A DNA stretch of 64,000 nucleotides from Diogma glabrata (lineage: Eukaryota > Arthropoda > Insecta > Diptera > Cylindrotomidae). A program made the position numbers and the translations under genes. How positions within the stretch are numbered: position 1 is the stretch's first letter; every line of letters starts with the position of its first letter. Below the pieces are notes generated by a model. The model was not told where the DNA came from. It made no database searches and saw nothing but the letters and a program-made list of their open reading frames with translations. Location of the stretch: the NCBI GenBank assembly GCA_963693315.1, contig OY856188.1:251201905-251265904 (forward strand). Direction: 5' to 3'. Positions 49,480 to 62,640 of this stretch are shown piece after piece.

Positions 49480-52403
49480 ATGAAAATGAAAATAAATGTA
49501 TAAAGACATAAAGTAATATTGTTATTAGTTTTATTTTATTTAGCATACCATTTTCATGCAGCAGGGGGATAAGAAGATATTCGTTGTTGAAGAATAATCT
49601 CATATATTTAAAGCTGACTGCCTCTATTGGAAATATTTCGTTTTGGTTGCTTAGTTTATTGCATTTTACTATACCGAGAGCTGCCTTGGCGTCTATTGGC
49701 TGCAGAAAATATGGCTGCGGATCGATAAATTTTCTTCCTAGTATTGATGTTTTGCTTTCGTGTGTAACGAATTCTGAAATTATTATTGGAGTGTTTCCGT
49801 TAATGCAACAGCATTTATCAGCTTGTGTAACACTTAGTACAAATGTATCAAATTTATATGAGCGTGATGAGCCGGCACGGTTTACATTGGTATATGCTGA
49901 TTTTAAATCTACTACTAATTTTTCATTTACACGATTTGCTAGTTGTTGAAGTACTTGACTTGGTTTCCGAATCATCTTTTTTAATTCTTGCATATAATTT
50001 TCAAATTTATATGCAGAGAATGAATCTAATGGCCCAAACTGAGAAACACATTGAGCTATATTGTGTAGCCCATGTACGTTATAACTAACTTTATGTTTGC
50101 CATAAATATTGGGAAAAATTCTTACAAATGCGGCTAACATTTGATTAGCTAATGTAACATGCTTTTTTGCATTTCTTAAGCTTAATAAACGATAGGCGGA
50201 ATGCAGCAATAAAAAGTGACTATATATTTCCATGTTAACTATATCTTTAAGTACGAGAATTCCTGTGTACAAAATAAACTGTCTTAACTCAGTAGCTTTC
50301 CACATGCCTAATTCTTCTATTGGTCGGGGTTTACGTACAAATTCTACAGGTATACAAGAAACGCAACGCAACAATTTTGAATTTAATACTTCAATATCAT
50401 TCCTTGTTAATTTATACCCTATCGTTTCTCCTTTAACTAAAGAAGTTAACATTTTACGTACTACGCCTAGATCAATAAGGTGCATGGAATCCAAGGGAAA
50501 TTGTGATACCATTCCGATACCTATAGATTCTAAAGCAGAAAGATTGGCTTTGTATAAATCAGAATGCAGATTTGGAAATTTACGATCTCTGAAGGAATCA
50601 TCCGTATATATCTCTGACGTATCTATGCTGTAGGTAACTCTGTTATTGATATAATTTCCAACTTGCGAACATTTAAGGCACCCATGAAAGCTTGTATGGC
50701 CCATAGCGCCAACAATAAATGATTTTGCGGGTGCATCACAAATGAAAGCCCTTATTTGGAATGACTTTTTTAATTTCTGTGGAGTAACTAAAACGCCATT
50801 ATTTATTAATAGTTTAACTTCACTTATGAAATTAGAAAGAAATTCATTTGCAAAATGTGGCTTAGACTTTCCCGAGTAAATGCCTACTGGGAATGGAGGA
50901 ATATTTTTTTGATCCACAAAACATGCAAGTATCCCGACAAACATAATGTGCATGGTGCTCGAATAGGTGCACATTTCGTGCACATTTGATTTTGACTATA
51001 ATTTTGTATTTTTTTAAAATATTCTAGTAAATATTTTAAATTAAGTTGAAGAGTAAATGTATTTGAGTACTTACGTCATACAAATTTGTTTTAATTTAAC
51101 ATTTTTAAATCATGTAAACATTTCACCGTGTGAATTTATATTTGTGCATTTGTTTATAAAATTAGCATGAAACATGGTTTACGAAATGACCTATATACAT
51201 GTGGACAAAATGCGCATATGCTTGTGTACGAAATATGTAAATTTCAAATGTTTAAAATTCACTAGAGTTCTATCCATTTCAGATATACATAGTTTACAAA
51301 ATTTCACATATACTTTAGATATCGCTATTCGCTTCTCGGCTTAAAGTCTATGCAAATAGCAGCCGTGTTATGACTACACATTGCGGTTAGTATAAACTTA
51401 TGATATTTCTATTATAACGAGTTTATTTGATATTTTGTAATATATCATAAACATGTTTCTATGAAGAATACAGAAAATGTATGAACCTTTTGTAAACTCA
51501 TCGTGAACATGTAAATGCCTAAGTGGTGAATCTGTGTCTAAATGAACCTGGAAATTTCCTGAAGAAAATATTTGAAATTTCTGTAAATCTGGTGATGCAC
51601 ATGTCATGAACATGTATCTGAAAAAAGTAAACATTCCAAACAAACATTTGGTATACATGAGTCTGAAATGTCTGTGACCATATGTGCTAAGGCGTTTTAC
51701 GACATGTGCATGGTATATTGCACATCATGTGCATGACAGGTGTTATGAAATATTTTGTGTACGGAGATATTGTGTCGTGTACAATTAGTGCCCATTTCAT
51801 GCATTTTTTTTAAAATTGTTTTACGGGTATGGGCCATAAATGTGTGTGTGATGATTTAAAAAGTGGAAGACCGTCAATTCCAATATCTATTTGTATTACA
51901 CCTGTTTCTCTTAGAAAGCTGTAGTTTAATTGCATTAATTGATTTTGGATACCGAAATGGTAATATTCGCCAGGGGCTACTATCTGAGTTAACATTTTTT
52001 GAGAAGGAATTTTAATGAGAGTTCTTGCTGTTTTGGGTACTGAAATATTATGTTTATTGAGAATATTAAGAAGCGCATTTAATTTTTCCCGTCCTAATCC
52101 ACATGTAACAGCCCACTTGGCTAGATCACTGACAAGAGGGCTTTTTAAAATATCGTCAGTATAAGCTATTTCATCATCTTCATCCGAAATGCTATCATAC
52201 TCAGTTTCTTCAATCATCATACTGTTATCATCGATTTGTTCCTCCTCAATTTCATGCACAGCTTGCTCTGTTGTAAAAGCGCTGAAACTTATGGGTGGTT
52301 CCACAATTGATGAATTCTCGGGGGGTTCATCCGACTTTTCTTTGTCAATCCTCTTTCTTAATTGTTTTGCAGACAATGTAAATGCTGATTTTCTTGACTC
52401 CAT
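49480..52403 (-). CDS. TNP2-like transposase (CACTA/EnSpm, CMC superfamily)
   Basis: Minus strand, two coding segments. Segment 1 (ATG at 52403, just after a TATAG acceptor, to 51825): basic and acidic N-terminus, then LAKWAVTCGLGREKLNALL, PKTARTLIKIP, PGEYYHFG, and DIGIDGLPLFKSSHTHLWPI (probable first catalytic D). Segment 2 (50995-49480): PPFPVGIYSGKSKP, FICDAPAKSFIVG, HTSFHGCLKCSQVG (zinc-knuckle-like CxxC), FPLDSMHLIDLGVVRKML (DxMH, second D), ELRQFILYTG, LLLHSAYRLLS, HGLHNIAQ, and FSAYKFENYMQELKKMIR (third acid E), ending LLIPLLHENG. The order is that of insect transposase proteins related to plant TNP2. The 829 bp between segments has in-phase GT/AG ends but is far longer than other introns here and may be an insertion. 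No internal stop in either segment. Confidence 0.8.
50996..51824 (-). other. Long intron or insertion inside the transposase gene
   Basis: Phase-0 donor CCC/GTAAAA (51824) and acceptor ATTATAG/TCAAAA (50996) exist. The product would carry about 15 extra residues between WPI and the VGILACF block compared with relatives. Its ends carry a degenerate direct repeat (GTGC.CATTTC.TGCA) and the interior is rich in ACATGTGCA-type words, which looks like a mobile or satellite sequence. Confidence 0.5.
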
Positions 52404-52726
52404 TCCTATAATCAATTTACATAATTAATATTGGCAAAATATCTTATACCCAATACCCAGCGTCAAGAAATTTTTTTAATAATTTTTTTTATTTACTATT
52501 ATAGTTAATATACTACCCTTGGATTCAACATAAATAAACCTTTGAGGCAATTAATTACGATAAGAAGTCATAATTTATTATGGAGAATATATTAATATTA
52601 TTAAACCATGACTTTTTGTCTCTACGAATATAAGATATATCTATAAATAATACGTATGCACACTTTGGTGGTACCATTTATATAGTTATTTGCCCCGACA
52701 AATGCGGAGTCACTGGGCGATTCCTA

Positions 52727-52891
<165 letters not shown>

Positions 52892-52941
52892 TATTATATA
52901 GATTTTATACGTCTCAAACCCGACAAGGTAGGAATTTTTAT

Positions 52942-53848
<907 letters not shown>

Positions 53849-53849
53849 G

Positions 53850-54540
53850 ACAGAGGTATATTTACCATGACAGCCAATTCTTTTAAATTCGTTCATTATG
53901 TACGTGTCGCACTGTAGTCGTGGTTTACCTCGTGATCGCTCACTACCTGCGCAACTAATGTACATTTTTGGAATCATTCCAGACTGCAAACTGGCTTGCT
54001 GAAATTACCCAAACCACCAAATTTTATTAGAACAGATTATATCAGGTCCTTCAAGAAAATGCTTGATTTCAAAGTCATATCGAGTCGTGTACTCTCCATC
54101 GTATGTCTTAAGTGGCCAAAAATGTAGCTTTGGTTCTTACGCTCAAACACAGATAAATGTGAGAATAATTCGTCAGGAAGTGTAAGTGTTAACGTTTGTG
54201 ACACATCCATCGCTACCGGTCTAATCAATGTCTTGTATAACTGGAGTTATTAGTTGACACAGACGGTGAGTTTAACTCAATAAAAAGTTCAATTGCTTGT
54301 AGCAATTCTAGCTTTTATATCTGTAAGCACACAGTTGTTTGAGACAAGCATTGATTCTAAATATTTAAGGGATTCAACTCCCTCGATTCGTTCATCGCAA
54401 CATATCAAATCTATTTTCTCAGTCTCTCTTTAAATTTTCTTGTGTTTGGTTTATTCATTTTACAGACCAATTTGTGTAGCAGCACTCATCAACGATGTTA
54501 CTGTTTCATTTATTACAGCTTTAACTCAGCCGAGAATGAC
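53850..54540 (-). pseudogene. LINE reverse transcriptase C-terminal fragment, inverted
   Basis: Minus-strand copy of the family at 31685-32306. Recognisable pieces are LYKTLIRPVAMDVSQTLTLT, LSVFERKNQSYIFGHLRHTM, LEGPDII, LQSGMIPKMYIS and [14 protein letters not shown]...[10 protein letters not shown]. Several frameshifts and stops; the end nearest 53850 runs into the TA array. Confidence 0.75.
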
Positions 54541-54600
54541 AACATCATCAGCGTACGCGAGCATATGTACTGAATTTATTGATACGCATACTTACAGATA

Positions 54601-55135
54601 CCCTGGTTAAACATTCCAATTGAAACCAATTGAAAAAAATGAATTGGATTAATCGGAATTCTGCATTGGGAATTTTCAATTAATTCCTATTCAAAAAATC
54701 TATTTCCAATACAATCCTATTCATTCCTGTTAAATACCTCTATTTTATTTTTCAACCGGAATGGAAAGGATTCTATAGGAAATGTATATAAATAGGAATT
54801 ATTTGGAAATTGCCATTGCAGAATTCCGATTAATCCTATTCATTCCTATATTAAATCTTTTCCAATTCAATCCTGTTAAATTCATAAGATTGTTTAATTT
54901 TTTCTAAGCTCTTTTTTCCTATTGAATCTCTTAATTTCCGATTGAAATTCAATTGGAAATTTCCATTAGAATCCTACAGAACCTGTTTTCCTGTTGAATC
55001 CCATTCATTCCGATTGGATTTTAATTGGCAGATCGAAGTCTTCCTATTAAACCAATTCAATTCGATTTAATCCCATTGAAATTGTATTGGATTTAATAGG
55101 ATTCAATAGGTTTGAATTGGAATGTTTAACCAGGG
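54601..55135. mobile_element. Word-saturated MITE with CCCTGGTTAAACATTCCAAT ends, TA duplication
   Basis: Perfect inverted termini of 21 bp; TA immediately outside both (54599-54600, 55136-55137). The interior consists almost entirely of AATTCCTATT / AATAGGAATT words in both orientations. It interrupts a plus-strand LINE fragment: the uninterrupted form CAGATATAAAAGCTCGAATC is seen at 31750. Confidence 0.9.
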
Positions 55136-55375
55136 TATAAAAGCTCGAATCGCTGCAAGTAATCGAACTTTCTACTCAATTAAACCTCTCTTTGGATCAC
55201 CGTATGCGTCAACTAACACCAAACTCGAGTTATACAAGACATTGATTAGACCAGTTGTGGTGTATGGGTCACAAACCTGGACCCTTACACAAAATGACGA
55301 ATTGCATTTATGTATCTGTATTTGAGCGTAAGATCCTACGCTACATTTTTGGTCACTGGAATTTTAAGTAGGAAT
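55136..55375 (+). pseudogene. LINE reverse transcriptase fragment resuming after the MITE
   Basis: KARIAASNRTFYSIKPLFGS, LELYKTLIRPVVVYGSQTWT, then after a frame change VFERKILRYIFGH. Same family as 31685-32306. It stops abruptly near 55360. Confidence 0.8.
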
Positions 55376-56459
55376 AATTTTGAAAGATCTATATCATTAA
55401 TCCCAAAGTTCAATAAAGTTATACTTGATACTTTATGTATTTGGTATTATATTTGATTTGATAAAATTTTTAAACAAAACCATAAACCTTGTTATTTCAT
55501 AAACAGGACACAAAGTCTATATCCTCAATACTCGTGGAGAGTAAAATTTTAAAAATAATACAAAAAAATTCTTGGCACAGGAGTTATTTTAATTTTAGGA
55601 ACATTTAACATATTTTAAAAATATTTAAATTTAAATTAAACTTTGATTAAAACTATCTGTAACATAATATTCATGCATCCATATATACATGCAAACAAAC
55701 CATTTTAGCTTTTATTTGAAGTTCATGGATCTTTGGTGAAAATTATACAAATTTCTTGATTTTTCGCAAAATGGAATACTTATAAACTTTACACAAATGA
55801 ACAAATTTAATTGTTTTCCCAATTAATTACATGGGAAAAAAATTATTTTTTTATCCCATAAATCTTTAGCCTCTAGCAAAGGTTAATATCAATATCAATA
55901 AAATATCAATAAAAATATTTGATAAACGAAACGGGCACACATACTATTTTGTTTTTAAATGTTAGCAAAAAATATTTAGTTTACCTTTAAAAAAATATAT
56001 GTACATATTATTTGTTTGGTTTATATAAGTTCACTAACTTTTTTAGTCAACAACTAATTCACTAACGAGTTCAAAAATAAATAATTTTTTTTATTATTGT
56101 CGAGTAATTCTGATTTTATCCGTTTTTATTTTTGGATTTAATTACACCGTAAACACTTGCTTTAATTTTAAATATAATTTAATCAATAATTTAAACACTT
56201 TAATCACATAATTTAATAATAAAATCACTTAAAATATAAAAATTGTTACAATGTAGCATTGCAACGCACTTTACGAAACATCTAATTTAATAAAAATAAA
56301 GAAAAAACAATAAGAAGTCTAACAAATATTGTAAGTGCAGCTATTTACTTCTTGGTGCGCTGCAGTTAAATGAAAAACCGAACAATATTATTGTTTTATC
56401 TCATTTTAACTTTAAAAATTTATTGTTTTTGTTTCATGTAGCTCTCAGTCTTTGTACAA
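55376..56459. other. AT-rich DNA, no recognised gene
   Basis: No supported feature. Confidence 0.4.
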
Positions 56460-56764
56460 CTGGGATATGTAATGTCAGATAGAAAACGATTCAAAACTTT
56501 TTCAATTTCATCAAAAAAAATTTCAATCGTGATCTTCAGATTCAAAACGATTAACTACGATAGAAATTCTATCGTAGAAAAACCATTGAAACTGAAAACT
56601 GAAAAATCCTATAGGTTACGATAGATTACGGTGCGTTTTCTATCTGGCAGACATAGTCTATGCATTTAAAATGATTAAATCCGATAGAAACGGATAGCAA
56701 ACGATAGAAAACTATTCGTTTTCAATCGTTTTCTATCGATTTCTTTAGATTTTTTTTATAAGGG
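56460..56764 (+). repeat. Right subterminal region of the large insertion
   Basis: Contains CGATAG/CTATCG words in both orientations (for example ACGATAGAAATTCTATCGTA near 56557) and ends with TTTTCTATCG then ATTTTTTTTATAAGGG. Its first 170 bp resemble the third unit of the block at 40850-41660. Confidence 0.75.
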
Positions 56765-56766
56765 CG

Positions 56767-57170
56767 ATATTTGATCGAAAAATGGATATCCTGGGGGGAA
56801 TTTGGGGACCTGCATAATCCTATTACAAACAGAGTTTCATCAACACCTGAGATCTTCAGTGGTAAAGAATTATGGTGCTTAGAGTTCAACGCATAAGCCT
56901 TAATTCTCATACATGAAAGTGATTTTCGAACAAATACACAGACACCATGCTTGTTATAAAAGGAATGTTCCAATTCGTTACTAGGTATCTGGTATTTATC
57001 GAAATCCAATTTCGATGCTTTGCCACTGACAATTGTTTCGGTAAGAAACAAAATGTCAGGTTTATTTTTTTCGATGTAGTGATGAACCTCGTTTAGATTC
57101 GAATTGAGACCTCTTATGTTGGTAAAGTCAATGCTAAGCTGTTGGTTCATCTGCTGCCATTTTGTTGAGA
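56767..57170 (-). pseudogene. LINE endonuclease N-terminal half (5-prime part of the 22-31 kb LINE)
   Basis: Minus strand: FTNIRGLNSNLNEVHHYIEK, NKPDILFLTET, then HGVCVFVRKSL and LFVIGLCRSPNSPQDI. This is the N-terminal APE-type endonuclease of a Jockey/R1-like LINE and it breaks off at the end of the large insertion. The complementary half (NLDKITTNYPKAR onward) begins at 30885. A frame slip occurs near 56785. Confidence 0.85.
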
Positions 57171-57179
57171 CAAAGACTT

Positions 57180-57860
57180 ATCATTTGACATTGCAGGTAT
57201 GGATACTGAAATTCGGCCAGGCCTAAATTTCAACACTACACAGTACAAAAGAAACGGGGTATCTCTGTCACAAAAACACGTTAGCAGGTTTCATGCAACA
57301 GTTGCACGATAAGGGAAAAGCAAAAAAAATAGGGACACAAATACATATTTGCTGCTTGTTTCACGGAAACAAAATTATCATCCTTACAGTCACTGAATAT
57401 ATTTAAACTTCCTTCCAATGGAGTGAAAGTTAAGAATGGCAATACAACAATACAGGAAAATATTTTTTTAGATAAACAAAGATTTCCGGTTGCGTATTAA
57501 TTTATTTTGTTTTTGTTATCATTTCGGTGTTTTTATATTCTTTTATAGTGGAACTATTTTCTTTAAAGAGTAGTTTTCTAGAATTATGTTCTTTTGGATG
57601 TCCAACTATATAATCGTCACAATATATTCATATTATTATTATCCATCCATAGCCTGGGTTACTGGCCATCATTAAAGGATTTTTATTGCTATAACAGTTA
57701 TTCCATTTGGGCTATTATTTTGAAAACGGACTTTTTTTTGTCGATTTTTAAATGTTGAATTTTTAAAAAATCTGAAATTTTGATATATTGTTGGTATTGA
57801 CGAAAGAAAAAAAGTATTTCTGGTTTTATTTTTTGAGTACTCTGAATCGGAGTTATGCGC
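57180..57860. other. Non-coding; LINE 5-prime region then unassigned AT-rich DNA
   Basis: The part up to about 57300 may be LINE 5-prime sequence. The rest merges into the long-inverted-repeat element that starts by 57872 (possibly earlier). Confidence 0.35.
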
Positions 57861-57871
57861 GGTTGAATTTT

Positions 57872-60308
57872 TGAGGCTTTATCACGTAGTTTTGGTAATG
57901 GTGTCAATGTTTTGTTAATAGATTTCATGTTAATAAATTTCATGCGATTTACATATATTTTGCGAATAAAGAGAAAAATAGTTGAATAATTGAAATGTGT
58001 AAGGTGGAAATTAATAATTTTTCTCTTTTCCGCTAGGCGGCGCGTTAAATCTTGGTTTACTTCAAAGCTCATATCTCAAAAATCGTTCTTTTTTTTTGTT
58101 TTTCCCAAATTTTAAAGTAAACACATGCAGCTATGAAACTAAAAAAAAAAAGGCAGAGATTCCATATGGTTTTTTTATACGATTTTTTAAAGTTTAGTAT
58201 ATGAAAAATTCAAATGTGTTTTTACATCAAATTAATTATGCTTTACTAAATGTGAATCTAATATATTGAACATTTTATATTTTAACATCTGTACTAAATA
58301 TTGAAACATATTTATTGAGAATAAGAATTGTAGATTCCAACGACCGAAGATTGTGATTTACTTTCAACATCTTTACACTAACATAAGCATGAGACTATTA
58401 TCAATAAATATTTTTCTATAAAAATCATAATTTAATGAAACAATAATAATATTACTAACAAATACATAAAAAAATTAATTTATCTATTTTTTTTGCCTCT
58501 GAATTGAAATATTTTTTAATATCAGAAAAGGGAAACATTTTGAAAATTATTTTATCGCGTGTAGTGTTATCCCGTAAAAAATACTGAGATCCTTGAGATC
58601 CACTAATTGTTTTAATGTCCGCAAAAGAAATCCCTCCTGTATTTCGATATCTCCTGAAGACACATATGAAAATTTCATACGTGGTTGATTTTTTTCGACC
58701 AAATTTCTATCATTTCAAATGATTTCCTTGCTGTTGATATTTTCTCTCCTTTAAGCGATGCTCTCCGGGCTTCTATTTTAAGTGTGCTTCCAATCTCATT
58801 CGATGGACCCTTTCCATGTGCAGTTGCAAAGAAATGTCATGCTGCAGGTATTTTAAAATCAACAATATGTTTGCTAAGATTTATAAAATTCCTCTTATTT
58901 TTATATCTGAGCCACCCGTAAAATATAAAAGTATTTTAATTCTTAGAAAGGACCCATAATAATGACCAGTATTGCAACAATAGCCGAGTACTGGCAACCA
59001 CGACTGGACCATTAAAAAACATATAAAATATTATTTATGTAAATTTAAATAAATTAAATACAAAATAATTAAAATAAAATTGAAATGTCTAATGAAAAAA
59101 AATTTACAACTCATACCAACATTATCAATAATATCATAGTCTTACAGTTGAGAAACGATAACTAAACTATAGGTAAAATTTTTCAAATTATTTATTTCTA
59201 AAATGGATATTACTCTAGTGAATTTAACCGAATGACACAGATCAGGAAATTCATGTTTGCAGTACTTGCCCAAAAACAATATCCAATTGATGCTAAACAT
59301 TAACGGGATCATACAAAGTAAAGTGTACTGGCTATTTTCTATAAACCGTAGATCGGTCGATTTATGGTTCTAGTAATGGATCAATAAAAATAGAGAAGTA
59401 ATGTTAAGGGTAATGCTTAGCCATTCCAAAGTAACTGTATACTGGCTCTTTTCTGTAAACCGTAGATCGGCCGATGAATGGTTCTACTACCGGCCCAATA
59501 ACAATAGCAATGTATTGTTACCCATTAATGGACCAGTGCTTGGCTGTATTTCATAGTCTTGCAAACTCTGCTTGGGTTTTTACCGGATAACACTACAGTC
59601 GATAAAATAATTGCCAAAATATTTTCCTTTTCCGATAATCAGAAATATTTCAATTTAGAGGCAAAAACAGTATATAAATTAATTTGTTTATGTATTTGTT
59701 TGTAATATTATTATTGTTTCATTAAATTATGATTTTTATAGAAAAATATTTATTAAGAATAGTCTCATGCTTATTTATGATAGTGTTAAGATGTTGAAAG
59801 TAAATCACAATCTTCATTCGTTGGAATCTCCAATTCTTATTCTCAATAAAAACCTGTTTATCAATGAGTAATGCACATAATATGTTTCAATATTTAGTAC
59901 AGATGTTAAAATATAAAATTTTCAAAATATTAGATTCACATTTAATAAAGCATAATTAATTTGATGTAAAAACACATGTGAATTTTTCATATACTAAACT
60001 TTAAAAAATCGTATGAAATAATCCATATGGAATCTCTCACTTTTTATTTTTGAATTTCATAGCTGCATGTGTTTACTGCAAAATTTGTGAAAAAACAAAA
60101 AAAAAACGATTTTTGAGATATGAGCTTTGAAGTAAACCAATGTTTAACGCGCCTAGCGGAAAGGAGAAAAATTATTAATTTCCAACTTACACATTTCGAT
60201 TATTCAACTATTTTTCTATTAAAAATATACGTAAATCGCATGAAAGTTGTGGCACCTATTAACAAAACATTGACACTATTACCAAAACTACGTGAAAAAG
60301 CCTCAAAT
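57872..60308. mobile_element. 2.4-kb DNA transposon with about 0.73-kb inverted repeats
   Basis: Left arm 57872-58590 and right arm 59572-60308 are inverted copies. Shared blocks: AGTTTTGGTAATGGTGTCAA, CATGCGATTTACATATA, TTTACTTCAAAGCTCATATC, CACATGCAGCTATGAAA, AAACTTTAAAAAATCGTA, GATTCACATTTA and GTTATCCGGTAAAA-like text at the inner ends. The similar short frames MSFEVNQ... at 57698-58072 (minus) and 60120-60386 (plus) are the arms translated. The centre holds an FFATxHGKG relic and a duplicated CCGTAGATCGG.CGAT block (near 59347 and 59458). Confidence 0.75.
58690..58930 (-). pseudogene. FFATxHGKG-family transposase-like relic (second copy)
   Basis: On the minus strand: YKNKRNFINLSKHIVDFKIP, a stop, then HFFATAHGKGPSNEIGSTLK and ARRASLK. 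This parallels the family order SQYKNxxNFxNLxxH...WHFFATSHGKxxCDGIGG..K...RASLQ. The expected CDGIGG is SNEIGS here, so the putative catalytic D is missing but an E follows. It lies centrally between the inverted arms. Confidence 0.6.
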
Positions 60309-60399
60309 TTTTTTTTTCGATGTACTGTAACGAAGCTATTATTCGATCTTCGTAATTGTTATAAAGCTATTAATCAATCGTCGTAATTTGGACTCGCCT

Positions 60400-61090
60400 G
60401 CTTTCCCACACGCATTAAGTTTACATTAGCAAAAACTTCTGTAGTTATTGTCGATTCTTTTTTAAAAAAATTATTTCTTATTCGTTGATTTTCATTTTTG
60501 AAGTCAGCTGGGGTAACTTTGACGTCTGAAATAAAAAGTGCAATATCATTTTGTTTTTACATGATTGTGTTCTTTTTTTTGGTTATGACGAAGAACCAGA
60601 ACATAAAATTTGAATTAGTCAATTATGGTGGAAATTGTTAGTTTTTAACCCAGTACTATGCTGGTGATATTGCATTAGAAAAATGTTAGTGTTATTCGTG
60701 TTGTTTTTATATCCGATTTTATTATTAAACACCGTATAGTATAAATTATTAAAGGCTGATAGTGGCCATATTGTATAAGTTATTTTATTGTTGTAGTTAC
60801 ATGTTAGCCAAATATAGTCGAAATAGTAAAAAATTTTGTAAATACGGAGTGTTTATGCTAGCTCATAAGTGATTGAAGAAAAACAAAACCAAATATAACA
60901 AAAAATTAGAAAACTTAAAAGTGATTACATTATTTAGCGACCCGATCCAGTTATAATACCAATAATAATAATACCAATAATACCACGGTACAAAAAGGGC
61001 AGTTTAACCATTGATATTGTTTTTTTTTTGGCCGAGGAATATTACGGGTTAAGGCGGATACCAGGAGTTGGATAAGCGGGAATTATTCAC
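60400..61090. other. AT-rich intergenic DNA
   Basis: No supported gene or repeat recognised. Confidence 0.4.
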
Positions 61091-61094
61091 ATCA

Positions 61095-62640
61095 TGGGGT
61101 GAGTCATATTTTACTTTTGTTTTATTCATATGTATGAATGATTATGGGTAGTTACGTTGGTGTATGAGTGTGTGAGTATGGATGTGTGGATGGGAATAGC
61201 CCTATATGTAGAACTAAATCGGCATTTGGCAATCAAAAATTCTTGTCAAGTGATTATTTATTTTTCGGGAATAGATTTATTTTATTTTCAATATAACTAG
61301 TTATTAGATAAATTATACAGCGTGTCCTATAACGGTAGTGTGGGTTGTAAGACTGCAACAAATAAATTATTCATGAATAATATAAATCAATCAAACATCA
61401 GAACTTAATATAAAGTATATTGCGGGCTTTAAAAAAAATAAAATAACAAAATTTTAAGTCGATCTCTAATTTTATTGTCAAATAACTATAATTCCATTAA
61501 CGAAAATACTGTTCTAAACTACTGTTACTGAAATACAAATCTGGGGTTTTATGTTTTGGTGATGGCGATACAACTTTTGATTTAACGTTGCTCTCAGAAA
61601 GTCAAACTACAAAACGTGTTTCAATGTTTCCCGTTGGGTTAAGTGGTTTGTATGTGGTTAGTGTACCCATTGTATGAAATGGAAAAGTGGTTGTGTCCTA
61701 CTGTTTTATTCTTGCCCAGCCAAACGTAAGTGATCTGTTGATATGGTAGGATTTGCGATGAATTTAGAATATTTATCATATAGTTCAAACGATACAATGC
61801 CATATAGAGCTGGACATGAGGAGGATGGTTTTCTACGTAGCTGACATTTATCACTGGGAAAGGTTGAACCAACAGCAGATACTTGTACAGAAATACTAGT
61901 ATGGAATTCACAAACAACTAACAAAACAAAAGGTTAGATCTCCAGGGATAAGCTTTGATAAGAGATCGATGGACTGTGATGACACCAGCTTACCAGCATT
62001 AATGCTTAGATTGGAAACAATGGATGTAAGTCGAATGAATATACCAGAAAAGGGAACCGCAAGAATAGCAAGTAATGGACCAACTAAAGAGTTGACTTTA
62101 TGGCATAATGGATAGAACAAATTGATGGACCTGGATAATGGTGCATGTTGATGTATGCGTGAGTGTATGGGGGGTATGAATGAGAGCATGATGTGTGGGT
62201 GTGTTTATGTATGCGTGAGAGTGTGAGGGAGGGGTATGGATGATGGTGTGTATGAAGGTACGCGTCTGTGTGTGTGTGTGTGTGTGTGTGGGTGTGTGTG
62301 TGTGTGTGGGTGTGAGGGCGTGCGTGTGAGAGTGTATGCAGTACGGGAGCGTGTGAATGTGTGAAAATTATGGGGTTGGACGTGGTGATCGCGGTTTCTT
62401 TCACATATGAGATTCGCTAGAGTTTACGCAGTTCACTTGTTTTTTTTCCTTTATATCCGCTTATGTTATCATGTGTCACGCGTACAATACGGTATTTGTG
62501 CTGAAGCAGCAGGATTTCCTTCTCGTCCTCACAGACTACAGCTAGCTTGGGGCTATTAAACCAATCTCGCTAGGTGCGCGGCCTGCTATGCCACTTCGTT
62601 ATTAATCAACGAAGCAGCGCTTTATTACAGTAAGTTTTCA
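61095..62640 (-). repeat. Right copy of dispersed repeat, inverted partner of 4.9-5.8 kb
   Basis: The longer copy of the family at 4852-5790, in opposite orientation, with the CTTCGTT/AACGAAG stem and GGCATAGCAGG (A-box-like) near 62580-62610 and a (TG)n tract near 62265-62310. It has about 0.6 kb (roughly 61430-62020) missing from the left copy. In that part, overlapping minus frames (61639-61924) resemble decayed coding sequence (VENHPPHVQLYMALYRL) that I cannot identify. The copies share about 0.9 kb, with long near-identical stretches. Confidence 0.75.

Noticed and set aside
57698..60386. Similar short proteins MSFEVNQ... at 57698-58072 and 60120-60386 as a conserved gene pair
   Set aside because: They lie in the inverted arms of one element, are conserved only because the DNA is duplicated, and match no known family.
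61639..61924. Overlapping minus-strand frames (VENHPPHVQLYMALYRL...) as an active gene
   Set aside because: They overlap in two frames, lie within a dispersed repeat and are absent from its other copy. Noted only as possible decayed coding.
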